6,714 bases of DNA from DATNFP01 sp035606335. GTDB taxonomy: Bacteria; Bacteroidota; Bacteroidia; Chitinophagales; Chitinophagaceae. Positions 1 through 5,903 of the stretch are shown here, in pieces. A program made the position numbers and the translations under genes. The notes under the pieces were generated by a model that did not search any database, had not been told where the DNA came from, and saw only the letters and a list, made by a program, of their open reading frames with translations. The number at the start of each line of letters is the position of its first letter. Position 1 is the first letter of the stretch. The stretch spans positions 1 through 6,714 of the forward strand of contig DATNFP010000009.1 of the NCBI GenBank assembly GCA_035606335.1, in the 5' to 3' direction.

Positions 1-125
1 TCTTCAAAAACCAAAGCAGTATCCGCTTTCGAACAATAAAGATTTCTTACAAACACACTGTCTCCTTTGGCATATCCGTCTTTACACAATATTGCAAATA
101 AGGTTAACAAGATAATTTGTCTCAT
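1..125 (-). CDS. Exported protein of unknown function, N-terminal fragment
   Basis: Reading the minus strand from the ATG at 125-123 gives an open frame of 41 codons to the window edge, so only the N-terminus is present. It starts MRQIILLTLFAILCKDGYAK, a short basic start followed by a hydrophobic stretch, which looks like a signal peptide with possible cleavage near YA/KG. The mature part (GDSVFVRNLYCSKADTALVF) is too short to assign to a family. The start lies 5 nt after the stop of the membrane protein at 131-487, so it is very probably the third gene of the sigma factor operon. The product is inferred to be periplasmic, outer-membrane or secreted. The Cys at residue 14 is not in a convincing lipobox because the residue before it is Leu. 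Confidence 0.6.
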   Translation of the reverse strand, partial: MRQIILLTLFAILCKDGYAKGDSVFVRNLYCSKADTALVFE

Positions 126-130
126 CCGGA

Positions 131-487
131 TTATTTTTTTAAGCTCATTTTTATCACCACATAAACTACCACGATCAGCAGCAATATTACTACAATGGCT
201 ACTAATGCCCATTTGTTGTCCTTTATTTGCCTTCGCGCCCGTTTCTTACTCGTCAGGTGTTTTCGTAATTGATGGTTTATTTTGTCAACAGCCATTTTAG
301 CCTGCCCAGGTTCTATCTGCTTCAGCCCATCCATAGCGTCGCTTTCCATGCCTTCATCTGCCAGCCATTGTTCCACTTCATGCTGCTCTTCAAGCGATAG
401 CTTGCCTTCAAGATAAGCCATCAGCTTATCCTCTGGCAACTTGCCCTGTCCTCCCCCGGGTGGAAATATGTCTTTCACTTCACTCAT
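131..487 (-). CDS. Small single-pass membrane protein, probable anti-sigma factor
   Basis: The 118-residue protein has a soluble N-terminal part, a basic linker (KKRARRQIK, about 81-89) and one strongly hydrophobic helix at about 93-113, followed by a short basic tail. That implies a cytoplasmic N-terminus and a single inner-membrane span. The segment LPEDKLMAYLEGKLSLEEQH (about 17-36) resembles the short helical N-terminal regions of small membrane proteins encoded directly after sigma factors in Bacteroidota. Its start overlaps the end of the sigma factor gene by 8 nt (ATGAGTGA, with TGA ending the sigma gene), a sign of translational coupling. From position and topology I infer that it sequesters the sigma factor at the membrane. 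It lacks the zinc-binding HxxxCxxC motif of ZAS anti-sigma factors and is much shorter than FecR-type regulators. The inhibitory role is therefore not demonstrated by sequence. Confidence 0.75.
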   Translation of the reverse strand: MSEVKDIFPPGGGQGKLPEDKLMAYLEGKLSLEEQHEVEQWLADEGMESDAMDGLKQIEPGQAKMAVDKINHQLRKHLTSKKRARRQIKDNKWALVAIVVILLLIVVVYVVIKMSLKK

Positions 488-1052
488 CGCCTTTGGCCAG
501 TTTTTTCAATAATATTATTTTCAGGTTTCTCTTTCCGTTCTGTATATAGCTTTTCACCTGTGTAAAAGTAAGACCTGTTTGTTCCATTATTTGTTGATAG
601 GTGAGTTTTTCCAGGTAAAATAATTGCACTGCCCTTCTTTGTTCTTCATTCAGTTCCTCTAATGCGCTCTGCATTTGTTCAAGTGTATAATTTTTCCATT
701 CTGCTTCTTCCTTGTTCGTTTCCACTGCTGGCAATCTGGAAAGTATGCTTTCATCAGCTTTGTGTGGCTGTTCGCGCAACAGCTGCAGGCAATGGTTACG
801 CATTAATATGTACAACCAGCCTTTAAAATTTTGAATGTGATCTTGTGGAAGGTGGACGATCGTTTTCAAAAACACATGCTGCACTGCGTCCTGTGCTTCA
901 TCCTTGTCCTTAAGATATTTTATTGCTACTCCTAACAAAAGCATTGTATAACGTTGCAGCAGGTAGCCAAGCCAGCTATTGTCTTTGCTTTTTCTGTAAG
1001 CGAGCAATAGCTCCTCATCGGTCATGCTGTTATGTTGGCTATATCTTTCCAA
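480..1052 (-). CDS. RNA polymerase sigma-70 family, ECF-type sigma factor
   Basis: The protein has 190 residues and the two-domain layout of ECF sigma factors. Region 2 spans about 30-95, with the region 2.2-like segment DEAQDAVQHVFLKTI (51-65) and the region 2.3/2.4-like FKGWLYILMRNHCLQLLRE (76-94). Region 4 spans about 128-180, with ALEELNEEQRRAVQLFYLEK followed by the helix-turn-helix LTYQQIMEQTGLTFTQVKSYIQNGKRNLK. Region 4 should recognise the -35-like element of target promoters. The start at 1052 gives MERYSQHNSMTDEELL; the second Met (residue 10, position 1025) aligns better with how relatives usually begin (MTDEELLLAY) and is a serious alternative. The gene leads a minus-strand operon with an overlapping membrane partner and is divergent from the acyl-CoA dehydrogenase. 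Target genes cannot be read from this window. Confidence 0.92.
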   Translation of the reverse strand: MERYSQHNSMTDEELLLAYRKSKDNSWLGYLLQRYTMLLLGVAIKYLKDKDEAQDAVQHVFLKTIVHLPQDHIQNFKGWLYILMRNHCLQLLREQPHKADESILSRLPAVETNKEEAEWKNYTLEQMQSALEELNEEQRRAVQLFYLEKLTYQQIMEQTGLTFTQVKSYIQNGKRNLKIILLKKLAKGDE

Positions 1053-1218
1053 TATTCGGGGTTACATTAAAGATCGTAAAAAACAGAAAATCCATAAAAG
1101 TAGCGCCTATTTTTTCAAGCATTGTACATGGTTTAATGATAATTTAAGGTTTTAGTTTTTAATATTTTAGTGTACGTTTGCAGCGTATTTCCACAATAAC
1201 ATTACTATTTTTGCAAAT
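1053..1218. other. Divergent intergenic region between sigma factor and acyl-CoA dehydrogenase
   Basis: This 166-bp AT-rich stretch separates two divergent genes and must hold both promoters. On the plus strand a good -7-type element sits right before the dehydrogenase start. On the minus strand I see no element matching TTTG plus TAnnTTTG at the expected spacing; TACTTTTA near 1100 is only a partial match. Confidence 0.5.
1206..1213 (+). promoter_or_regulatory. Bacteroidota -7 promoter element abutting the acyl-CoA dehydrogenase start
   Basis: TATTTTTG matches the TAnnTTTG consensus recognised by the Bacteroidota primary sigma factor. Its last base is 5 nt before the ATG at 1219, so the transcript would begin at or within a base or two of the start codon. 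A TTTG that could act as the -33 element is at 1177-1180, but the 25-nt gap is longer than the usual 19-23, so the upstream half is imperfect. Confidence 0.5.
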
Positions 1219-2361
1219 ATGAATTTTCAACTCACAGAAGAACAGAAAGCAGTGCAAATGGCAGCACGCGATTTTGCCAGAAATGAATTGTTACCTGGTG
1301 TTATCGAACGTGATGAAAAACAGAAATTCCCTACTGAGCAGATCAAAAAACTTGGTGAGCTTGGATTTCTGGGAATGATGGTAGATCCTAAATATGGCGG
1401 TTCAGGAATGGATACTGTTTCCTATGTGCTTGCAATGGAAGAAATTTCTAAAATAGACGCTTCTACATCTGTATGTATGAGCGTTAACAACTCCTTGGTA
1501 TGCTGGGGGTTGGAAACTTATGGCAATGAGGAGCAAAAACAAAAATATCTTACCGAACTTGCCTCAGGCCAAAAGTTAGGCGCTTTCTTATTAAGTGAGC
1601 CTGAAGCTGGTTCTGATGCGACTTCTCAGCGCACTATAGCAGAAGACAAAGGCGATCATTATCTGCTTAACGGTACAAAGAACTGGATCACCAACGGTGG
1701 TACTGCTTCCTATTATATTGTTATTGCACAAACGCATATTGAAAAAGGACACAAAGGAATTAATGTATTGATCGTTCATAAAGATTGGCCCGGGGTAACT
1801 GTTGGTGCTAAAGAAAATAAGCTGGGTATTCGCGGTAGCGATACACATAGCATCATGTTCCAGGACGTGAAAGTGCCAAAAGAAAACCGTATCGGTGAAG
1901 ATGGTTTTGGTTTCAAATTCGCTATGAAGGTATTGGCAGGTGGCCGTATTGGCATCGCAGCTCAAGCATTAGGTATTGCAAGCGGGGCTTATGAGCTGGC
2001 ATTAAAATACTCTAAGGAACGCAAGGCATTCGGTACTGAAATTTCCAATCACCAGACTATTTCGTTCAAACTGGCAGATATGGCAACAGCAGTAGAAGCC
2101 GCCCGCCTTCTCTGTATAAAGGCTGCATGGACAAAAGATCAACACCAGGATTATACAATACCGGCTTCAATGGCCAAGCTGTATGCTTCTGAAATAGCTC
2201 AATGGGTAACTAACGAAGCAGTGCAGATACATGGCGGTTACGGTTATGTAAAAGAATTCCACGTAGAACGCCTTCTTCGCGATGCCAAGATCACACAGAT
2301 CTACGAAGGCACAAGCGAAGTACAAAAAATAGTGATCAGCAGAAGTGTATTGAAAGACTAA
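1219..2361 (+). CDS. Acyl-CoA dehydrogenase, short-chain/butyryl-CoA type
   Basis: The 380-residue product has the full length of the FAD-dependent acyl-CoA dehydrogenase family. It oxidises the alpha-beta bond of an acyl-CoA to a trans-2-enoyl-CoA and passes electrons to electron-transfer flavoprotein, in cytoplasmic fatty-acid or branched-chain amino-acid degradation. Family signature 1 is seen as LLSEPEAGSDA (about 124-134), and signature 2 as QIHGGYGYVKEFHVERLLRD (336-355). The FAD-contacting segment WITNGG is at 156-161. The expected catalytic base of the short-chain group is Glu363 in IYEGTSEVQ. The N-terminal helical domain covers about 1-115, the beta domain 120-225 and the C-terminal helical domain 230-380. 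The chain-length preference is inferred from overall similarity to SCAD proteins. It is a single-gene unit with its own promoter element and terminator. Confidence 0.95.
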   Translation: MNFQLTEEQKAVQMAARDFARNELLPGVIERDEKQKFPTEQIKKLGELGFLGMMVDPKYGGSGMDTVSYVLAMEEISKIDASTSVCMSVNNSLVCWGLETYGNEEQKQKYLTELASGQKLGAFLLSEPEAGSDATSQRTIAEDKGDHYLLNGTKNWITNGGTASYYIVIAQTHIEKGHKGINVLIVHKDWPGVTVGAKENKLGIRGSDTHSIMFQDVKVPKENRIGEDGFGFKFAMKVLAGGRIGIAAQALGIASGAYELALKYSKERKAFGTEISNHQTISFKLADMATAVEAARLLCIKAAWTKDQHQDYTIPASMAKLYASEIAQWVTNEAVQIHGGYGYVKEFHVERLLRDAKITQIYEGTSEVQKIVISRSVLKD

Positions 2362-2381
2362 ATAACAGACCTTATATATTT

Positions 2382-2420
2382 TAAAAAGCTAAGCACATTA
2401 AATGCTTAGCTTTTTATTTT
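2382..2420 (+). terminator. Intrinsic terminator after the acyl-CoA dehydrogenase gene
   Basis: A perfect 13-bp stem, AAAAAGCTAAGCA (2383-2395) with TGCTTAGCTTTTT (2403-2415), closes a 7-nt loop and can be extended by one more pair (2382/2416). It runs into a T-rich tail. It begins 21 nt after the stop codon. The A-tract on the 5' side makes it potentially usable in both directions. Confidence 0.9.
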
Positions 2421-2540
2421 TAATATGCTGTTTAGAAATAAAGTCCATATAGTTTAAATAAAATACCATAATCTATTATATTTAATAACTGTGGTTCTTT
2501 AATGTAATTTGTAACATAAACTCTCTAAATATAGAACGAA

Positions 2541-3524
2541 ATGAAACAGCTTATATCCGCGTTTATTTTGTGTATACTTATTTCTTTTCATGCGCCCGCC
2601 CAAACTGTTTATCTCGCAGACACTGCATTTGTTACGGATATAGGCTATGGAGGAGCCCCTGCAAGTTGTAAAACAAACGGCATGGTGTACAATTCTGTAA
2701 GTATGAATAGAAGGCAGGGAATATGGGTAGCAGATGTATTTACAGTTCCTGCAGGCGCCACATGGGTATTTGACACCGTTATAGTTTATGGCTACCAATA
2801 TGGAAGTGACATATTTTCTCCGTTTACCGGTTGCAACCTTCAAATTTACAGTGGTACTCCCGGGTCAGGAGGTACCGTAGTATGGGGCGATACCACTACT
2901 AATGTTTTAAATAATTCGGACTTTACTGGTATATATAAGGTAGATACTTTTTCATCAGATGGTGGGCTCATGTCTACGCAGAGACCTATAATGTATCTGA
3001 AACTATATTTATCTCCTGCACCCAGCCTAAGTGCCGGCACATATTGGCTGTCCTGGTCAGCAACCTGCGCTACCACATCTCCATCACCAGCGACACCCTA
3101 TAAAGTGTTGCCTGGCAGAGTTAATCCGCCAGGTCAGATGTCCCGGATATTCGCTGATGGATCGTGGGAGTATATAGTTGACAGCGGGAATAATGTGGGT
3201 TTGAATATGATGATAATAGGAAGGGCTGGCCTGGCTGTTGCCCCTATCCAAAACTATAATTCAGAAAATACATTGGGTCAGAATGCACCTAATCCGTTTA
3301 GCAATACAACTGTAATATCATATAGTTTAGCTGAGAGTGGTAATGTAAAACTAGTTGTTTATAATATCCTTGGGCAAATTGTGGCTACTTTGGCAGATCG
3401 TAACATGAGTAAAGGTAAACATGAGGTTACCTTCAACGCAAGTGACTTGCCGGGTGGTGCTTACTATTATAAACTATCAACAGCGGGAGGAACAATTAGC
3501 AAGCAAATGATACTACTAAAGTAA
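2541..3524 (+). CDS. Secreted protein with type IX secretion C-terminal sorting domain
   Basis: The 327-residue protein begins with a classical signal peptide (MKQLISAFILCILISFHAPA), with likely cleavage after Ala20 before Gln21. The C-terminal 80 or so residues (about 246-327) form a T9SS type A sorting domain: the opening NAPNPFSNTTVISYSL (248-263), the core VKLVVYNILGQIVATL (269-284), the segment GKHEVTFNASDLPGGAYYYKL and the terminal KQMILLK. The protein should therefore cross the inner membrane by Sec and the outer membrane by the Por/T9SS machinery, then be attached to the surface or released. The central region (about 21-235) is rich in beta-strand, Gly, Ser and Thr. It carries FTVPAGATWVFDTVIVYGYQ and a PGSGGTVVWGDTTTNVL stretch like those in repeated beta-sandwich modules of other secreted Bacteroidota proteins. 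No catalytic motif is visible and the substrate or ligand is unknown. It has the usual Met start with no Shine-Dalgarno sequence. Confidence 0.9.
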   Translation: MKQLISAFILCILISFHAPAQTVYLADTAFVTDIGYGGAPASCKTNGMVYNSVSMNRRQGIWVADVFTVPAGATWVFDTVIVYGYQYGSDIFSPFTGCNLQIYSGTPGSGGTVVWGDTTTNVLNNSDFTGIYKVDTFSSDGGLMSTQRPIMYLKLYLSPAPSLSAGTYWLSWSATCATTSPSPATPYKVLPGRVNPPGQMSRIFADGSWEYIVDSGNNVGLNMMIIGRAGLAVAPIQNYNSENTLGQNAPNPFSNTTVISYSLAESGNVKLVVYNILGQIVATLADRNMSKGKHEVTFNASDLPGGAYYYKLSTAGGTISKQMILLK

Positions 3525-3530
3525 TAGGTA

Positions 3531-3576
3531 TATAATTGTAGTTTTTTGTGCTTCAAAATGAGAAACTATAATTATA
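3531..3576 (+). repeat. Inverted repeat (14-bp stem) after the T9SS substrate gene
   Basis: TATAATTGTAGTTT (3531-3544) pairs with AAACTATAATTATA (3563-3576) over 14 positions, with one G-U pair in RNA, and encloses an 18-nt loop. It starts 7 nt after the stop codon at 3524. There is no T-tract after it, so it is not itself a standard terminator. It may protect the 3' end of the mRNA or act together with the hairpin that follows immediately. Confidence 0.6.
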
Positions 3577-3604
3577 AAGCTAACCTTGCAAAAGGAAGCT
3601 TTTT
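3576..3604 (+). terminator. Probable intrinsic terminator of the T9SS substrate gene
   Basis: AAAGCT (3576-3581) pairs with AGCTTT (3597-3602), and inside it CCTT (3584-3587) pairs with AAGG (3592-3595) around a GCAA tetraloop. A 2-nt/1-nt internal loop separates the two halves. The stem ends in a run of five T (3600-3604). The interruption makes it weaker than the terminator at 2382-2420. Confidence 0.6.
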
Positions 3605-3707
3605 AAAATTTGCGTTACTTCATTATATAATGTGAATATCATTTCCTGCAAAATTATTTATGATAGAATATTTCTGTTATGGAAAGGCTCTATTATTTAG
3701 ATAATTC

Positions 3708-4154
3708 TCAAATATCAAAAAGTACTTCCACGGCCCAGTTTGCCTTTATTGGTTTGTCCTTAAGCATTGCCGGCTTCCACAATGGCATAGCTTTTACTAA
3801 TCTGCAGGCCTCTGTATCCAATGATGGAAACAGTTTCTTCGAAACATGTACATTACTAATTTTCCCTTGTCTATCAACAACGAATGAGACTTCAATATTA
3901 CCATGTATTCCCTCTTTCTTTGCGTCTTCCGGATATTTCATTTTACTGCGGAAGTATTGTTGCATATCACCTCTAAATTTGGGAAACTCATCAAAATATG
4001 TACCACTCATTCCTTCAGGTTCAGAAAAGTAGGACGTATCAGTTCTATTCCCTGAATGAGTAATTTTCATGTGCATCTTGCCCGAAGATTGCGGATAACC
4101 TGATAATGGAAATATCAGACTTAATGTTGCGAATAACAAAAGACATTTTTTCAT
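3708..4154 (-). CDS. Exported protein with TonB C-terminal domain
   Basis: Starting at the ATG at 4154 gives 148 residues: a signal peptide (MKKCLLLFATLSLIFPLSGYPQ), about 40 linker residues, then a TonB C-terminal domain over roughly the last 80. Its hallmarks are YPEDAKKEGIHGNIEVSFVV, DRQGKISNVHVSK, LDTEACRLVKAMPLWKPA and the final strand KANWAVEVLFDI. In TonB proteins this domain contacts the TonB box of outer-membrane receptors. Here there is no Pro-rich periplasm-spanning linker, and the hydrophobic N-terminus looks cleavable, so it is probably a periplasmic stand-alone TonB_C protein and not a full energy transducer. No ExbB/ExbD or receptor gene is adjacent. The frame stays open upstream to about 4370, with a possible TTG start at 4271 and ATGs at 4235 and 4220, but the start at 4154 gives the natural signal peptide. 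It is convergent with the T9SS substrate gene. Confidence 0.85.
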   Translation of the reverse strand: MKKCLLLFATLSLIFPLSGYPQSSGKMHMKITHSGNRTDTSYFSEPEGMSGTYFDEFPKFRGDMQQYFRSKMKYPEDAKKEGIHGNIEVSFVVDRQGKISNVHVSKKLFPSLDTEACRLVKAMPLWKPAMLKDKPIKANWAVEVLFDI

Positions 4155-4474
4155 AAAATGGGTATAACAATATAAAAAAATTAAGTACACTATGGCTATA
4201 GCTATATAAGAGAGTTGCATGTAGACCTCCCTCATTCGTGACGCCAGGATCACAGATAAACAAAAGCACAAGGCGAATATAGAAAATGTAATTGCAGAAA
4301 CGTATTGAAAGATTAAAAAAGCATTGTTTATCCCCTTAAAGAAACTAAGTAGGAGTACCTCTTTTTTATTCTATTGAAAGAACCTAATTCAAAAAGAAAA
4401 TATTATTTTGTAACCAAATTGGTATATTCAAAATTATTTTTTAAAGTCGGTCATTTAAAATTCCGATTCAATAA
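4155..4474. other. AT-rich intergenic region between divergent TonB_C and membrane-protein genes
   Basis: No convincing independent gene is seen in these 320 bases. The minus-strand frame of the TonB_C gene remains open to the TAG at 4371-4373 and would encode two hydrophobic stretches, but it lacks an ATG before 4235. The 10-base direct repeat TATTGAAAGA occurs at 4303-4312 and 4372-4381. Both flanking genes need promoters here; I find no full TTTG/TAnnTTTG pair on either strand. TATTTTG near 4405 is one base short of the -7 consensus. Confidence 0.5.
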
Positions 4475-5104
4475 ATGTACGGAGAATTTAAGATTCGGAT
4501 AAGAAAGGCAGATAGAAAAGACGTTCTTTCTGCATTGAAGAAATTTTTTACCAATAATAATCTTAGTGATTCCTACAATAAAAGTCAATTTAAAAATGTT
4601 ATTCCTGAGAGTGATTTCGATCTGGGTTTTTCAGATGAAAAAATATGTTTATTCATTCGCATTTCAAGTGAGGAATTAAAAATTAACATCGAAAACATTA
4701 AAAACCCCAGTGATATTAGTCAATTAAAAAATAGAATGAATGAATACCATCTAAATCTCATTGAGAATCTTAGAGATGATAAATTGTATCCAAAACTCGG
4801 CAGACAATCAAGTGCAATAATTACACTCGAAAATATTGAAATTATAGGTGCTTGGCCTAACAGATACAAAGATATTATTGAAGAGCTAAAAAAGAAACGA
4901 GAAAAAATTTTTATCGAAATTCCCATAGCTTTTGTAGTATCCTTTTTAGCACTTCGCTACAGCTTATTTAATGTACAAGAATATACAGATGACGTTAAAA
5001 AAACTATAATACTTCTGGCAGAAGCTAGTCTTGGAACTTTAGTTATTTTATTATTCAATTTATTTTTTTATAGGATAGAAAAGAAGTTTAAATTTACATT
5101 GTAG
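4475..5104 (+). CDS. Two-helix membrane protein of unknown function
   Basis: I do not recognise the family. The 209-residue protein has a charged soluble N-terminal domain (about 1-140, from MYGEFKIRIRKADRKDVLSA onward, with alternating strand and helix character). A short basic helix (EELKKKREK, 136-144) leads into two hydrophobic segments at about 145-164 and 176-199, joined by a short polar loop (NVQEYTDDVKK). The C-terminus is basic (RIEKKFKF). This predicts a helical hairpin in the inner membrane with both the soluble domain and the tail in the cytoplasm. There is no signal peptide and no enzymatic motif I can point to. The gene is noticeably more AT-rich than the dehydrogenase. It lies 13 nt upstream of a nuclease-like gene on the same strand, so the two are probably cotranscribed and functionally linked. 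Confidence 0.85.
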   Translation: MYGEFKIRIRKADRKDVLSALKKFFTNNNLSDSYNKSQFKNVIPESDFDLGFSDEKICLFIRISSEELKINIENIKNPSDISQLKNRMNEYHLNLIENLRDDKLYPKLGRQSSAIITLENIEIIGAWPNRYKDIIEELKKKREKIFIEIPIAFVVSFLALRYSLFNVQEYTDDVKKTIILLAEASLGTLVILLFNLFFYRIEKKFKFTL

Positions 5105-5117
5105 CAAATGTATTTAT

Positions 5118-5468
5118 ATGCCATTATCCAGCTATATTGACCGATTGGAAAATGCAATCGTAGATAAAAAAGAATTTACTTTTGAAAACAATAGTGAATT
5201 CAGTAATCAAGATATTGTATTAAGAAAAGATAATAAGAGAATTTTTATTGAGATAAAGGATGCAAAAAATTATGGAGAGTTACCTTTATCAACAGCAATA
5301 CAATTAAAAAAAATTAAAGCGTCTAATCCCGACATAGACATTTTGCTTGTAAGTTTTTCCTACATCTCAGATGTTTTAAAAAATGCATTAAAGGAAATGA
5401 ATGTTGAATATCTAATAGATCCTACCATTGAAGAGACCACACAGAAACTTCACGAAATTGCTGGATAA
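5118..5468 (+). CDS. Small protein with PD-(D/E)XK nuclease-like core
   Basis: The 116-residue protein has the order of elements expected of a minimal restriction-endonuclease-like fold. These are an N-terminal helix (SYIDRLENAIVD), Asp32 at the start of a strand (QDIVLRKD), then RIFIEIKDAK with Glu45 and Lys47 in the E-x-K arrangement, a helix holding Gln62 (STAIQLKKIK), a hydrophobic strand (DIDILLVSFS, 73-82), a helix (DVLKNALKEM) and a last strand (VEYLID). Asp32, Glu45 and Lys47 would bind metal and cut a nucleic acid, and a Gln on the following helix is common in Mrr- and Holliday-resolvase-like branches. The protein is about as short as a core fold can be, so it may need a partner for target recognition, plausibly the membrane protein encoded 13 nt upstream. 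Nuclease activity is inferred from motif spacing only; a degenerate, non-catalytic member remains possible. Confidence 0.7.
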   Translation: MPLSSYIDRLENAIVDKKEFTFENNSEFSNQDIVLRKDNKRIFIEIKDAKNYGELPLSTAIQLKKIKASNPDIDILLVSFSYISDVLKNALKEMNVEYLIDPTIEETTQKLHEIAG

Positions 5469-5524
5469 CTGAAAAAAATCATACAAATAAGATAACTTCC
5501 CTAAAGCTCTTTTCAATAAAAGCA

Positions 5525-5816
5525 TTAACTATCTACTCGTTTAATTGTTAACCTTTCAGTTGCCCAATGTTCAAGTGCGAGAATAAAGAATTCTTGTTTG
5601 ACATTATTATTAGAAACCTTCCTATCTTTTTGATAAAGTTAAATTCTACGTAATTTAACTTTATCTCACTCCGATCTCTTAATTTACAATTATCACTAAA
5701 TAAATTAATACCTTCTTTGTAAAAGTTTCAATAGGATGTTTGAAATGTGAATATCCTTTATCATCGATATTCCAGTAGTATGATATTTTTGCAAGGCGCA
5801 AGATCCGTTTCAACAT
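5525..5816 (-). pseudogene. Frameshifted hypothetical gene (two single-base losses)
   Basis: No single frame covers this stretch, but three frames join into one protein-like sequence if one base is restored at each of two homopolymers. From the ATG at 5816-5814 the first frame reads MLKRILRLAKISYYWNIDDK and then GYSHFKHPIETF. Adding one T at the minus-strand T4 run (5721-5724) continues as YKEGINLFSDNCKLRDRSEI and KLNYVEFNFIKK. Adding one A at the A5 run (5627-5631) continues as DRKVSNNNVKQEFFILALEH and WATERLTIKRVDS, ending at TAA 5527-5525. The restored product would have 97 residues, charged and aromatic-rich, with no membrane segment and no family I recognise. Either the gene is decayed or the sequence has two homopolymer undercalls. 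It is convergent with the nuclease-like gene, with 56 nt between their stop codons. Confidence 0.55.
5632..5665. repeat. Perfect 14-bp inverted repeat, 6-nt loop
   Basis: GATAAAGTTAAATT (5632-5645) and AATTTAACTTTATC (5652-5665) are exact reverse complements around CTACGT. The hairpin has no T-tract on either strand's downstream side, so it does not look like an intrinsic terminator. It lies within the frameshifted minus-strand gene and touches the A5 run where the second frame break occurs. Confidence 0.85.
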
Positions 5817-5903
5817 AGTTATAGATCTTAATTAGAATTATTTGGCACCGTATTTAGGGAGGCACTGTGAAATCGCTAAGGGTTGTTGGGTAATAAATGG
5901 GGT

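Noticed and set aside
67..300. Plus-strand frame over the 3' end of the membrane partner gene
   Set aside because: It is antisense to the well-supported operon, and its composition is typical of a shadow frame.
1591..1965. Minus-strand frame within the acyl-CoA dehydrogenase gene
   Set aside because: It lies wholly antisense to a gene with family signatures across its length and has no motif of its own.
2499..3076. Minus-strand frames opposite the T9SS substrate gene
   Set aside because: They are antisense to a gene with a clear signal peptide and sorting domain. The Cys-rich look of one of them arises from the codons of the real gene.
3679..4032. Plus-strand frame opposite the TonB_C gene
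   Set aside because: The minus strand carries a complete TonB C-terminal domain here, so the plus frame is a shadow.
4303..4381. Direct repeat TATTGAAAGA at 4303-4312 and 4372-4381 as an attachment or target-site duplication
   Set aside because: Ten bases repeated once in AT-rich sequence is within chance, and no mobile gene lies between or beside the copies.
5627..5724. Programmed -1 frameshifting to express the broken minus-strand gene
   Set aside because: The A-run (C AAA AAG) is near a slippery heptamer but has its hairpin upstream instead of downstream, and the other break (ACT TTT ACA) is not a slippery site. Two programmed shifts in 97 codons are unlikely.
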